A DNA stretch of 64,000 bases from Datura wrightii (Eukaryota > Streptophyta > Magnoliopsida > Solanales > Solanaceae), in NCBI GenBank assembly GCA_035772735.1, contig JASDFA010000020.1, forward strand, positions 13,619,501 to 13,683,500, given 5' to 3'. Positions within the stretch are counted from its first letter, which is position 1. Each line of letters starts with the position of its first letter. Under the pieces are notes generated by a model. It was not told where the DNA came from. It did no database searches and worked only from the letters and a program-made list of their open reading frames with translations. This document shows, piece by piece, positions 22,700 through 34,646 of the stretch. A program made the translations under genes and the position numbers.

Positions 22700-24087
22700 T
22701 GTTACGATCCAAAAATTTAGAAGTCATGAGGGTAGTTATGCCTAAGATTAATAGGTCAACTTTAGTCTATTTTTAACCGTTATTAACCGAAAGAAACTAA
22801 ATGTAGAAGTATAAAATCAGTATCAAGATATATGATAACATAAATTTGAAAATAACAAAATAAATCCAAAATATGAAAGATGTCAGTACAATACCCACAA
22901 AGATTTTGTACAAGTCTGAAAATACAACTACACTAACTGGAATAAAAGACAGAAAGTAAACTAGATTAAAAGAGACTAGTGTTGTGGATCAGTCAAGCAC
23001 TCACCATTAGGTTTCCTTAGGAATAACCTCAGACTCAATGATACTATAATGAATCAAATAAATTCCAGAAATATAACAATACAAATACTTTAATGAATCA
23101 AATCAAAAAAATGGAATGAGTACGATGATGTGCAATGCAATACAATGCCATATAATGCTACCAGTGTACACATATTCCTTTACTAGAAAGTTGTGAATCA
23201 TGGGGGACGTGCGAGGTCCATAAACCACCTGGGATCACGTCAGGCTAAAATTATATATATATATATAATAGTCCAGGCGAATTGAGATCACGTCAGGCTA
23301 TAACATGACGTGCTATAACATTTTATAAAATATGTCAATTCAGGTTGTGATTTTGTAAAATATGCTAAATCCAACTTAAAATACCATGCATGAGTACAAG
23401 AATCATGTATTAAAATGAATACCATGATTATGCATGAAAACATATTTCTTCAACATTTTACAGTCAACCAACATTAAATTATCCTTTCTGAGAGAGTTTC
23501 TCATCAATAATGAACAAATCATCTAGCCATTTTCCAGCCATAGTTAAATCATGAATTGTCTTTTCTGAATAGTCATAAACAGAATCAAATATGTTAGTTT
23601 TTAACTAAGAATATATAGGAAAATAGCATAAAAGAACTTAGAGAGAAATACTGACAATGTAGTCAAAAGGAATTATATTATTAATAACTCAAAGCATATA
23701 TTATAGCTGCAATTTCTAACTAAAATGTAGGAAAATTATTCTACTGACGTATCTGCAAAGAACTATCTCCTAAATTTAAGCTAACAAAATAAATTTAAAA
23801 TTCTAAAAGTTAACTACTAATAGATTTAATGAAAATCTTTTAAAAATAAAGCAATATCTATTTTATTTTGATAATATCCTGAGACATATGAACAAAATAA
23901 GCACATACAACAACACAAAGATTCAATAATTACCTGTACATGGCACCCTATATCCGCATAGATGCTCATCACCTCATCTATATGGTACCTCCATACTACC
24001 AAACTCTTTTATTACGTTAATTATGAAAATATCATCCAATTGGAGTCTAAAAGTCTCAACTTACCTCGATTCGAAGCACTATGTGCC
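22700..24087 (-). mobile_element. Element F 3' LTR, left portion (its downstream end)
   Basis: On the plus strand it begins TGTTACGATCC, the reverse complement of an LTR end. Its sequence parallels 60298-61486, the other LTR of F, from ACGATCC through the AGATATAT segment to ATTCAATAATTACCTGTACATG. It includes an (AT)n run at about 23250-23270 and GGATCACGTCAGGC repeats. At 24087 it is interrupted by element B and resumes at 53928. Confidence 0.85.
24083..24087. repeat. Target-site duplication of element B, left copy
   Basis: GTGCC directly precedes B's first base and is repeated at 53928-53932 directly after B's last base. Confidence 0.88.
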
Positions 24088-26236
24088 TGTAATACCCCAA
24101 AAGTCCCTAAGATTAGACCCAAAGATTTGAGCAGAGAAAGCAGTAAAATAATGCCCATGTCACAGGACGAGTCGTCCAGTGACCCATGAGGAGATGTCAT
24201 GAGTTGTGAAGTGACTCGTAAAGTGAAGGTTGATTGGTGGGAACTCGTGGTCAGGGGGTGACCACGGAAGGAATCCATAAGTCGTGATGTGACTCCATGA
24301 CTCGTGAAGTTGGTCGTGACCAAGAGCTGAGTGGAAGACCTGCATTTTTTCCAGAAGACTTCACGGATTGAGTCCACGAGTCATGATGTCACTCATGAGG
24401 ACTGGCAATGTCCAAATTTCTTGCGTTTTAGTAAGGGTATTTTCATAATTCCTATGTTCCTAGATCCTAAACTATATTGTTTGAAGCTCAATTAGAAGGA
24501 TTTTAAGAGGGTTTAATATATTCTAACCTATTCCATCCCCATGCATGCAAGACTAGAGAATTCCTAAGGATATCAAGCCTAGAACTCTTCAACTTCTTCT
24601 CAATTCCTTTGGGCTTTCAAAGAAGAGCGTAAAATCAAATTAACAAGGTATGTAGGTTCATGAATGGGAGTTCCTCATCACTCTCATGCCCCAATTTTCC
24701 TTCGTGATGATGAATTCAAGTATTAGAGTTTATGATCTTATGGGTTTTAACCCAAATTCATGAAAATTCTCTTAGATTTGCTTATAGGTCAATTCCCTTC
24801 ATGTTTTAAATGATGTTTGAGATTATGGGCAAGTTTTTAACCTATCTTGATTATAATTCATGATTTCAAGTTTTAAGAGTATGATGCCCAATTATGCTAG
24901 TTTCATGGTAAGTTGAATTTATGATTTATGCTTTCAAGTATGATGAGACTTTTAGTATTTAAGAATGTTTATGAATTACCGATGTATATATCCATGATTT
25001 GACTATCAAGTCTAGAGTATGATAAAGTTTGGGCAAGCCCACATGATCTAAGTATGACTTCATGATTTGACTAAATCTTATGATACTAGCTTACCACATG
25101 GTTTTTGGAGTCTAGACTCCCACTTTTTAGCTTGTGGTATCTTTTGAGCCAAGTCTCCTCATGTTCAGTTTTTAGACTATGTATACATTGTTATGATCAA
25201 CTTCGTCAAATGACAATGGTCCAGCTTCATTGAAAAATGATTTAGAGCCTATGCATATTTTTAGGAGTAGTGTCTAGCACCGAGTAGGCTAGGGTTCAGA
25301 TAACCCCGGGCCTCAAAACTACATGCCAATGTATGTTTATTAAGATTCTTTGGGACCTCCCTTGTGAGCTTCCCTTTCCCCAAAAGGGGCCTTCAACTTG
25401 ATATCGATATCATGGTAACGTTCTTAGCCCTGACAAGCTTTTGGAGGGCTCTGCCCACTTGAGTGTATAGTCGGACCACGTAAGCTCTATCTTGGTAATG
25501 TCAGTTATATGATGAGTCTCCCATTGTACCTCATCATTTTAGTTATGCATGTTCATCAGTTATGATATTATGTTTACAGCAGGTTTGGCCCAAATGTTCA
25601 GTTTTACTTATGATTATCAGTTTCAACTTTGGGTTATTCGATTCAATTATGAGACTCATATATGTTTAATCATGTTTTCAGTTAATAACATGCAAACCTT
25701 ATTCTCAGAATCTTATAATGTAATGATTTATGATATACATGTTTTCAGTTTTACTTACACAGTTGTTTTACTTACCTTGCATACTCGATACATTTCAAAT
25801 ACTGACCACATACTCTATGATGTATTCTTTCAATGTACAGGCTTAGACGTTCAGGCTCCCCGCCGCTAGCCAATTCTCAGAGTTTAGCATATCCAGTCTT
25901 GGTGGTGAGCCCTCTTCCATCGAGGACCTTCAGTTTGCCTTTTAATTATCCTCTTTCAGTTTCAGTCTTTTAGTGAGCTAGTTGGGGCTTTGTCCCATCA
26001 GCTCATCAGTATGTAGAGGCTTATCATACATAGTTATGTATTCAACGTTGGATTCAATGTTTAATATTTCGTTGTTCAGATGTATTAAATGTTCAGACTT
26101 CTGTTATTTTAGAATTTAGTTTTCTGCATTATTTATCTTGAACTTTAGTTATTATGTTCATGGCATGGGTCGACTTAGGGTCATTTATGATTCTAGGTTT
26201 CGTATCTTGATCTCGACCTATACTCAGGTCGTGAAA
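24088..26236 (+). mobile_element. Element B 5' LTR
   Basis: It begins TGTAATACCCC and ends GGTCGTGAAA (a decayed GTGACA end), 2149 bp. It is paired with 51757-53927. Divergence is high, roughly 14% over the first 140 bp. It contains a cluster of GAGTCGTGA-type motifs in 24165-24400. No clear TATA box is seen. Confidence 0.9.
24165..24400. repeat. Cluster of GAGTCGTGA-type motifs in B LTR
   Basis: GACGAGTCGTCC, GAGTTGTGAAG, GTGACTCGTAAAG, AACTCGTGG, AAGTCGTGATG, GACTCGTGAAG and CCACGAGTCATG occur in about 230 bp on both strands. They are variants of one CG-containing near-palindrome. The partner LTR has the same cluster in 51835-52090. Confidence 0.8.
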
Positions 26237-27620
26237 AATTTTGCATAAGAGCAATAGATTTTGAAGTGTTGTAGGGTGTCTGAAAGTCGCATTAAGTAGA
26301 GTCTTTTTCATGGGTGTGAAGTGCGCCACACTTATGACGGAGAGGCTACGAAGCATTTTAGAAAATCTCCCTTCTTTCATGATCTATGTCGTGAGATGAA
26401 ATGTCTCTCTATCCTTCTAACTCGTGCTATACGCGTTTACAAAATCATGCCTCCACGCTGAGTTAATAGAAGAAGGAACGACAACGAGAACGGAAATGAC
26501 CTTGAGAATGGCAATGGAGATGGACAACAACAAGCCCCACCAGCTCCCAAGGATCATGTGCCTGAGCAGGTTGCCGATGTGAGTTTAGGGCAGCCATCCA
26601 GTTGTTGGCACAAGCATTAATTGCTCAGGTCAATCAGCAGGCGGTGGCTCAAGTTCCCCAGAACGAGAACGCGGTAGCGGCTAGAGTTAGGGACTTTCTC
26701 AGGATGAATCCCCCTAAGTTCCTTGGATCGAGGTGGATGAGGATCCACATGAGTTTATTGATGAGATCCAGAAGATCACCCAGATTATAGGGTGATAGGG
26801 GAGGAGTGTGCAAATCTGGCCTCTTGTCAGTTGAAAAGAGTTGCTCATATCTGGTTCAGGCAGTGGAGGGATAGTAGGGGAGTCAGAGCCGACCCCATTG
26901 GTTGGGATGAGTTTCTCACCGTGTTCTTGGACCGATTCTTTCCCTGAGAGATGAGGGAGATCAAGGCAGCAGAGTTTTTGAACCTAAGGCAGAACAATAT
27001 GATAGTCCAAGAGTATGCCTTGGTGTTTACCCGCTTGTCCAAATATGCAACGGAGATGGTGGCTGATCAGAGGGATCAGGTGAGTAGGTTTGTGCATGAG
27101 AGAGCAGACTATTTGGTCAAGGATTGTAGGACCTCTATGCTTCATCAGGATATTGACTTCTCATGGTTGGTCCTGTATGCCCAGTAGATAGAGGCGGTGC
27201 AGGTGAGTGAGTGAGAGAGAGAGAGGCCAAGAGGACCAAGAGCGACAGTTTTGGGTTCTCCCAGTAGAGGCCTAGTGGTGGGCATCGTCAGCAGAACTAT
27301 CGAGATCATCAGCCCCTGCGCCATTAGCAGCAAGCATGCCATCCAGATCCAGGCGCGATCAGAGGGGAAGAGCATCAGGATCTCGAGGTCAGGGGAGCCA
27401 GTCAGTAGTGCACAATATTTTAGGTTGTGACAGGTGTGGTAGGAGGCACACTAGTCAATGCTTAGCAGGTTCGGGTGCATGTTTCGAGTGTAGGAAGCCT
27501 AGACATATATTATTTTCCAACAGCCAGACAAGGGCATAGTAAGGCCGAGACGTAGCCACTAGTTCAGCAGCTCCACCAGCACAATCATCTCAACAGGGTG
27601 CATCCACTAGTACAGGTGGT
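26237..27620 (+). pseudogene. Element B primer site and gag remnant
   Basis: A decayed primer site (TTTTGCATAAGAGC, from TTGGTATCAGAGC) lies at 26239-26252. Gag begins with ATGCCTCCACGC at 26447 and is followed by a stop. It continues in shifting frames through RMNPPKF near 26702, a segment in which FLNLRQ (open frame 26951-27187) marks the capsid, and a zinc knuckle near 27474-27530 reading CFECRKPRH whose final Cys is missing. The order matches element C's gag. Stops and frameshifts make it non-functional. Confidence 0.83.
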
Positions 27621-27683
27621 GGACAGCGTTAGAACAGGTTCTATGCCCTCTCGTCTCGTCAGGAGCATAAGGTCTTCCTAGAT

Positions 27684-27962
27684 GTGGTTACTGGTATGTT
27701 ACGAGTACTCCATCTTGATGTATATGCATTGCTAGATCCAGGGGCTACTTTATCTTTTATGATGCCCTATGTTGTTAGTAGTTTAGAAGCCGGTCCCGAA
27801 ATCCTATCAGAACCCTTCTTAGTCTCTACTCTAGTCGATGGTTCAGTTATAGCTCGACGAGTATACAGAAATTTTCCTGTCAAAGTCCTTCAAAAAGTCA
27901 CCTCAGCAGACTTAGTAGAGTTATCCATAACAAATTCTGATGTTATCTTTGGCATGGATTGA
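27684..27962 (+). pseudogene. Element B protease remnant
   Basis: The open frame carries LLDPGATLSFMMPYVV, the retropepsin active-site segment in the DPGA form seen in this chromovirus group, and ends VIFGMD before a TGA where a Trp is expected. It is about the usual length for the domain and resembles 46259-46618 of element C. Confidence 0.82.
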
Positions 27963-28189
27963 CTACATGCATGTTATGCCTCAGTGAATTGTAGAACCTG
28001 TGCGGTAGAGTTTCGATTTTCGGGTGAGCCAGTCCTAGATTGGAAGGGTAGTTCAGTTGTGCCTGTAGGTTACTTTATTTTCTACCTTAAGGCCATAAAG
28101 ATGATCTCTAAAGGTTGCATGTACCATCTAGTTCGGGTTAAGGATTCAACGTCCAAAACCCCGACTCTCTAGTTAGTTCCTATAGTGTG

Positions 28190-29390
28190 TGAGTATCCGG
28201 AGGTTTTCCTAGATGATCTACTAGGAGTCTCGCCTGAGAGGGAGATTGACTTTGGTATTGACCTTATTTATACGCAGCCTATATCTATGCCTCCATACAT
28301 AAGTGCTCCAGCTGAGCTAAAGGAGTTGAAAGACTAGTTGAAGGATCTGTTGGATAAGGGCTTCATCAGGCTTAACAAGTCTCCGTGGGGTGCACCAATT
28401 TTCTTTATTCGAAAGAAGCATGGTTCTCTTCGGATGTACATTGACTAATGAAAGTTGAAAAAAGTTATCATCAAGAATAAGTATCCTCTTTCCAGAATTG
28501 ATGATTTGTTTGACCAACTTCAGGGTGCCAAGTGTTTCTCAAAGATAGACCTCAGATCCGAATATCATCAGCTCAGAGTTTGAGAAAGTGACATCCCGAA
28601 GAAAGCTTTCAGGACTTGGTATGGTCACTCTGAGTTCGTAGTTATGTATTTTGGACTAATGCTGCTCCCACGACTTTTATAGATTTAATGAATAGGGTGT
28701 TAAAGCCATATTTAGACATGTTCGTGATTGTGTTCATAAATGACATCCTCATATACTCTCTGAGCGAGGAGGAGTATGTCATTTATTTGAGGATTGTTCT
28801 ACAGACTCTCAAGGATCTCTAGTTATTTGCTAAATTCAGCAAGTATGTGTTTTGGTTTGACTCAGTAGCATGTTTGGGTCATATGGTGTCAAGTGAAGGC
28901 ATACAGGTGGACTCTTAGAAGATAGAAATGATGAAGAATTAACCTAGACTAGTTAGCCCTTCGGACATCAGGAGTTTCTTAGGTTTGTATGGTTACTACA
29001 AAAGGTTTGTTGAGACATTTTCATCCATTACAACACCGTTGACTAAGCTGACCTAGAAAAAAGTTAAATTTCAATAGTCGGATGCTTGTGAGAAGAATTT
29101 TCAGGAGTTAAAGACTCAACTCACTTCATCCCCAATATTGACCTTACCCAAGGGTAAAGATGGATTTATGGTGTATTGCGATGCCTCAAAGGTTGTACTT
29201 GGTTGTGTGTTGATGCTGCAAGGAAAAGTCATTACGTATGCCTCTAGATAGGTTAAGACCCATGAGAAGAATTATCCAACGCATGACCTGGAATTTGCAG
29301 CAGTGGAGTTCGCATTGAAGATTTGGAGACACTACTTGTATGGGGTGCATATAGATGTGTTCACAGACCACAAAAGTCTTTGATACATAT
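28190..29390 (+). pseudogene. Element B reverse transcriptase and RNase H remnant
   Basis: EREIDFGIDL near 28240 and APAELKELK near 28307 open the RT; LDKGFIR, SPWGAP and KIDLRSEYHQLRV follow. The catalytic box near 28733-28759 reads FINDILIYS, so the first catalytic Asp is replaced by Asn (AAT at 28739). RNase H is recognisable from YCDASK near 29177 to VFTDHKSL near 29385. Many stops occur, e.g. at 28336 and 28446. Confidence 0.85.
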
Positions 29391-29439
29391 TTAACTAGAA
29401 GGATCTACATTTGTAACAAAGGAGGTGGTTAGAGCTTCT

Positions 29440-29905
29440 CAAGGACTATGAAATGAGCGTCCTTTATCATCCGGGCAAGGCCAATGTAATGGTGGATGCT
29501 CTTAGCAGGTTATCCATGGAGACTGTGTCTCATATGGAAGAGGAAAGGAAAGAATTAGTGAAGGATGTGCATCAGTTTGCATGATTAAGAGTTCGCCTCA
29601 TTGATTCGACAAATGGTGGTGTCATTGTGCAGAATGGTTCAGAATCCTCTTTGGTGACAGAAGTAAAGTCTAAACAAGATGAGGATACGATCTAGGTAAA
29701 GCTGATGGAACTGTTTCAGAATCAGAAGGTTGAGGTCTTCTCCCAAGAGGGATGGTGTACTTTGATATCAGGGTCGTTTGCGTGTTCCAGGTGTTGATGA
29801 CTTAAAAGGTCGGATGTTGCATGAGGCTCATGGTTCCCGATACTCTACACATCCAGGTGCGGCCAAGATGTACCGTGACCTATGAACAGTCTATTGGTGG
29901 AGTGG
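29440..29905 (+). pseudogene. Element B integrase N-terminus, cut by element C
   Basis: YHPGKANVMVDALSRLS near 29466-29516 is the RNase H/integrase linker. HPGAAKMYRDL near 29849 and VYWWSG near 29890 belong to the zinc-binding HHCC region. The frame stops at 29905, where element C's LTR begins. The catalytic core of this integrase is not found on the far side of C. Confidence 0.82.
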
Positions 29906-32051
29906 TGTAATACCTTGGAAGGGCCTAAGAATAGACCCAGGAGTTGAAGTTGGAACCTGTAGAAAACCTGGAATTTTGCACCAGTACGAATCGAGGTACG
30001 AATCATGGTGAGGACCTACGACTCATGACTCGAGTTGTGATGAGTTTGGGAGCCTGACGTTATACCACGAGTAGTCCTATGAATCGTGGCGCGTGGGTAT
30101 GACTCATGGTGAATTTCTCAATGGTGCCAGAGTGGGTCGTCACGGGTCATGGTAGGACTTGTAGGATGTAGCAACGAGTCGTGGTGAGGAGTTGTGGTTA
30201 AGTCGTATTGGTTTGGGTTGCTGGTACCATGGTTGACAGTACGACTCGTAGGATGGTGGTATGAGTCGTGGTATACCAGTCGTTGCCAAATTTAGAAAGT
30301 TGGGAAGAATGGTGAGGTGACCACGAGAGGTAACCACGAGTCGTGACTTGATGTTACGACTCATGGTCGGGGACAGACCTATTTTTCAGGGAAGTTTCAA
30401 AAAGGGCAAATTTGACTTTTCTACACTTTTGGGGCCTAAACCATGTCGTTTTGAGGTCGGAACAGGGTCTTTAAGGGATGGAAACTCCTGCTAAGTTCAT
30501 TTTTGGCAGTTTCAAGCGCTAGAGAAGGGAGTAAGAAGGAATTCGAGCAATTTTCTTCAAGTTCTTCAAGTTTCCACTTAGGGTTCTTCAAGAGAGTAGG
30601 AATCACGAAATTTTCAGGTATGTGAGGTTTTGAATGGGTAGTTTAGTCCCTACCCATGCCGAATTTCTCCCTAATTCTATGATTAAGTTACCAACTTTTG
30701 ATGGGTCATAACCCAAATGCATGTTTCCTAAAAAATCGATTTGAGCATGTTATAGTATGTCTAAAATCATGGGTTTGAATTATTGAGCCATTTTTACTTA
30801 TTTTATTCATTATTTGATGATTTAATCTCTAAAATCACATGGGCCCAAATCATGGGGTTTTTAGTGAAATTCATGGTTATGGTGATTTCTCAAGCATGAT
30901 ATGAACTCTTGAATTTAAGCATGTTTTCAACTACACATGTTATTATGATCATATTTCCGATAAATTTAAGCATTTCAAGTATGATTGAAATTATGGGCAA
31001 TGCCCACATGTTGCTTGTGATTTATGAACTATGATTTTGGCCGATTCACGGACCCAAATTCCATGGCTAGTATTACGAATTCTCTAGCATGATATGATTC
31101 TCACGATTTAACTAGCCATGCATGTCATGTATGAATTTCTATGAGCACGTTGCAAGTTTTAGGAGTAGTACTTAATACCGAGTAGGTTCGGGGCCCAGGT
31201 TAAGCCCCGATCTTAGAACTACATATCACCGTAGGTTATGTTTGGGACCTCCTCAGTGACCGTCCCCTATTCCCTACGGGGCCTTCATGAGTGATATCAT
31301 GCCTTCCATGGTTCATATCCTTGGCAAGATATGGAAGACCTCCCGACTAGGTTTACAAGTCAGGCTCCATGTGTGCTCATATGGGGTATGTCAGTTATAG
31401 AAATCTCCCATTGTTCCTCATGGTTTTTAAGTGAATGCATGATTATGTTTCTTTTGGATCAAGTTATGTTTTATGAAATGTTTTCCTCACATGTTATAAC
31501 TATGTCAGGTTTACAAATATTTTGGAAATACTGAGCCTTACACTATACTTACGATTTCAGTCTTATGATCATGATGTCCCCACTCCTTTCACTTTTACGT
31601 TTTCAAATATTGTTTTGCATATCTTACATACTCAGTACCTTTCAAGTACTAACCCACATATTTTTAGGATCCGGTTCGCAGGTTCATCATCGTCCCCAGC
31701 TTGGTCTCAGCTTTAGTGGTGAGTCCTTATGATTCGAGGGCTTCATGTTCGGACCATGTTTGTCTTTTGTTCTCAGAATGTTGGGGTTAGCTGGGGTCTT
31801 GTTCCTTCAACCCGTCTATTATGATTAGAGGCTTTCAGACCTATATGTAGTATTCAACCATTTATGTTTGGATCTTGTATTGTTGTTTCTTATATCTCAT
31901 GTTATGATTTTCAGTTAGTTCATGACTATTAAGTTAAGCTTTCCACCTTATGTGAATGAATTAGATATATGCTCATGCCATGGGTTGACTTGGAGTCTTC
32001 GGGGCTTGTTGTCCAGTGTCTACGATCCAGGTGTACTCTCTGGTCAAGAAA
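29906..32051 (+). mobile_element. Element C 5' LTR
   Basis: It begins TGTAATACC and ends near GGTCAAGAAA just before the primer site, 2146 bp. It pairs with 49884-51618. Landmarks include a CG-motif cluster in 29975-30365, AAGTACTAACCCACATA near 31633, and a polyT/pyrimidine part. Its length and general order are like B's LTR, but the U3 sequences differ. Confidence 0.9.
29975..30365. repeat. Dense cluster of CGAGTCGTGG-type near-palindromes in C LTR
   Basis: More than ten variants occur in 390 bp, on both strands, e.g. CGAGTCGTGG at 30175, ACGACTCGTA at 30241, GAGTCGTGGT at 30262 and CCACGAGTCGTGAC at 30334. The surrounding LTR is AT-rich and nearly CG-free. The same cluster is present in C's other LTR at 49955-50345. 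Confidence 0.85.
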
Positions 32052-32055
32052 AACA

Positions 32056-32068
32056 TGGTATCAGAGCC
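32056..32068 (+). other. Primer-binding site of element C (initiator tRNA-Met)
   Basis: TGGTATCAGAGCC follows the LTR end by four bases. Confidence 0.9.
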
Positions 32069-32261
32069 AGGTTCAGATATGTCCCAGGGAGTCTGAAAGC
32101 CGCGTTAGGTGGAGTCTTTTTCACGGGTGTGAAGCATGCCACACTTATGATGAAGAGGCTACTAAACATTTTAGGAAATGTTCCCTTCTTTCATGATCTA
32201 CGTCATGCGGTGAAAAACTCTCCATCTTTCTAATTCGCGCGTTTCGCGATTGTAGAAAATT

Positions 32262-33228
32262 ATGACTCCCAGAAGGATAAACAAAAGGAGGAACAGAAAT
32301 GATGAAGGCCACGGGGGTGGCAATGATAATGGGCGTCAACAAGCCCCACCTGTTCAGGAGCCCCAAGCACCTGAGCTAGCTGCCTATGCTGAGTTTCGGG
32401 CGGTGATTCAAATATTGGTGCAGGCTCTGACTGCTCAGGTCAACCAACAAGTTCATATTCCTCAGAATGGCAATGCAGCGGCAGCTCGGGTCAGCGAATT
32501 TTTAAGGATGAACCCTCCCAAGTTCACAGGGGAAAAGGTGGATGAGGATCTGTACGAGTTCATTGAAGGGATCTTGAAGGTCACTCGGGTGATAGGGGTG
32601 ACGAATGAGGAGTGCGTTGACTTGGCCTCTTATCAGCTGAAGGAAGACACTTATATTTGGTTCAAGTAATGGAAGGACAGCAGGGCAGCAGGAGCGGGCC
32701 CTATCAGCTGGGATGAGTTCCACATGGCCTTTATCGACATGTTCTTCCCTCGGGAGATGAGGGAATTGAAAGCAGCCAAGTTTGTTAACCTCAAACAAGG
32801 AAAGATGACGGTGCTAGATTATTCACTTGAGTTCACTCGCCTGTCAAAGTATGCCCCGGAGCTAGTGATGGACCAGAGGGCACGGGTGAGAAGATTCGTG
32901 TAGGGAGTAGCTGAGTATCTGGATAAGGATTCCAGAACAGCCATGCTCCATCAGGATAGGGACTACCCACAGATAGTCCTCTATGCCCAGCAGATGGAAG
33001 TAGCTCATATGCGGCAGAGAGAGGCCAGGAGGGCCAGAACTGATAGCCATAGGTTCTCCCAGCAGAGGCCAGGGGTTGGACCTCACCAGCAGTCCCAACA
33101 CAGATCCATTACATCAACACCATCTTTAGCCAGTACTCCATCCAGGCCACAAGACGGTCAGAGGAGCAAGGCTCAGGTTCGAGGAGTCAGAATAGCATGC
33201 GCACAGAGTGCACCTTTCTATCTTGGCT
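32262..33228 (+). pseudogene. Element C gag, 5' part, split by element D
   Basis: ATG at 32262 opens a Lys/Arg/Asn-rich start (MTPRRINKRR). RMNPPKFTGEKVDEDL near residue 84 and the capsid segment EMRELKAAKF follow in one frame to 33228. Only two in-frame stops are present, TAA at 32667 and TAG at 32901. The zinc knuckle lies beyond element D, at 46050-46091. The bases 33205-33228 no longer fit the gag pattern well. Confidence 0.88.
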
Positions 33229-34646
33229 TGTTCGCGTGATTTGTGGGTATATAAAATGACACGCAAGTGCACGTGGTCGAACAAGTAGTAAGTGGCTTTA
33301 GTAAGCCAAGTATCGATCCCACAGAGACTTGGATTAAGTGCAATCTGCTCAAGTGTACTATATTTTACTTCTAAAAATGCAGACAACAGTGTAACCAAAA
33401 GTTTGATAGTTTGTTTTATAATTTTTATACTAAAGCTAAAACAATTATCTACTTTGAGTCTGAACTATGAATGAGAGCATGCTGAGGTTAAACGAACATG
33501 TAATAAAATTGATTATCATCATAATTTGGTTAATCTTTTCCTCCGGTTGCTAGCCAAGAACTATTGCCAAGAGATTAAAACTATCGTATTTAACCTCACT
33601 TAAGAATCATGAACCATCCACCTACATTTCTGTGATTAAATGCAATTCATGTTCTAGCCATACAAATCCGGTTCCTAAATTGACTAATACGACTTTCAGG
33701 TATATTCTTATCCTGAAAGCAAATCAATACTCAATTTTCCCAAACCAAGTAAAGAACATATCCTATTAATTCACAACTTTACAATTTCTTGCTCTCTCGA
33801 GTGAAACCGGACTTTTTAGATGTACATTAATGTAGGCCACACATTAATGCAGTAAGAACAAGAATTAATAGAACAACCATGGAAGAAAAGATGAAAAACC
33901 AAAGAATCAATGATCACATTTCATCACAATTGTTCATAACCTCAACAAGAAGAGGAATTAGCCACTCATTTGTGGATTAAACATCTTAAAACGAGTGTTA
34001 ATCATACAAACAATTGAATTAAAGAAGAAAGAAAGAGAGAAAAAACCCTGATATTTTCGTCCCTCAATTGCCTGTAACCCACGTTCTTGCTCCACCAAGT
34101 CAGAATATTGAAAAATGAACCTAAGTGTTCTATTTATACTGCTGGGAATTTTTCCCGGAATAACGAGCAACGTGTCACGGAGTGCATCGCGGAGCACTGC
34201 CTCCATGACACGCTACGAACGCGGACCCTCACTGGAACTGGGGGTCCAGGAATTAAAGCTCAACGTGGCACGATGTGCAACGCGGAGCCAAGCCACCGTG
34301 CCACGGACCAGACGCGGACCCTCTCTGGAATTTGGGCGAAATTTTCCTATCCAGGTAGAAGGCCTCCGCGATGGCAGCGTGTCACGGCTCCATCGCGGAG
34401 CCCCTTTAATTCATGCTGTCCAATGCCTTGTTCCTTGCTCGCATCCAAGTCCAACCCCGATATCCTCCAACATTCATTTTAGCTTCCCGAAATTACATTT
34501 TACCTGCAAAACAATGCTAATCATGTTGGTTAGTATAAATTCACATTTTATTTCCAATTACATGAGAATGTATACACATTGGTAGATAAAATTGCTAAAA
34601 TGGTACTTTTGAGTATCACTTGGGCATATAAATTTGCCCAAGATCA
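33229..34646 (-). mobile_element. Element D (Athila) 3' LTR
   Basis: On the plus strand it runs from TGTTCGCGTG to CAAGATCA, 1418 bp, exactly the length of the partner at 44579-45996. By eye the two differ at about 24 positions (1.7%). It contains TATAAATAG on the minus strand at 34130-34138 and hairpins in 34171-34400. TCGATCCCACAGAGAC near its inner end is a phrase common in Athila-like LTRs. Confidence 0.95.
34171..34400. repeat. Three GC-rich hairpins in D 3' LTR
   Basis: First: CGTGTCACGGA (34171-34181) with TCCATGACACG (34202-34212), loop 20 nt, one arm mismatch. Second: CGTGGCACG (34264-34272) with CGTGCCACG (34297-34305). Third: CTCCGCGATGG (34364-34374) with CCATCGCGGAG (34390-34400). 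All lie upstream of the minus-strand TATA box. Confidence 0.88.

Noticed and set aside
24021..24377. 118-codon minus-strand frame in B's LTR
   Set aside because: Open only because the CG-motif cluster lacks stops on that strand. It crosses B's insertion border into F, so it cannot be an old gene.
30140..30364. Minus-strand frames across C's CG-motif cluster (also 50118-50424)
   Set aside because: Explained by repeated short motifs. No domain is visible and the frame differs between the two LTRs.
33205..33228. Target-site duplication for element D (TGGCT left, GTGCT right)
   Set aside because: The five bases do not match well enough. Either the duplication has mutated or the left flank was altered.
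34115..34585. 156-codon plus-strand frame in D's 3' LTR (also 34087-34482, 45437-45766)
   Set aside because: It runs over the GC-rich hairpins, antisense to D's transcription. The frame is broken in the partner LTR.
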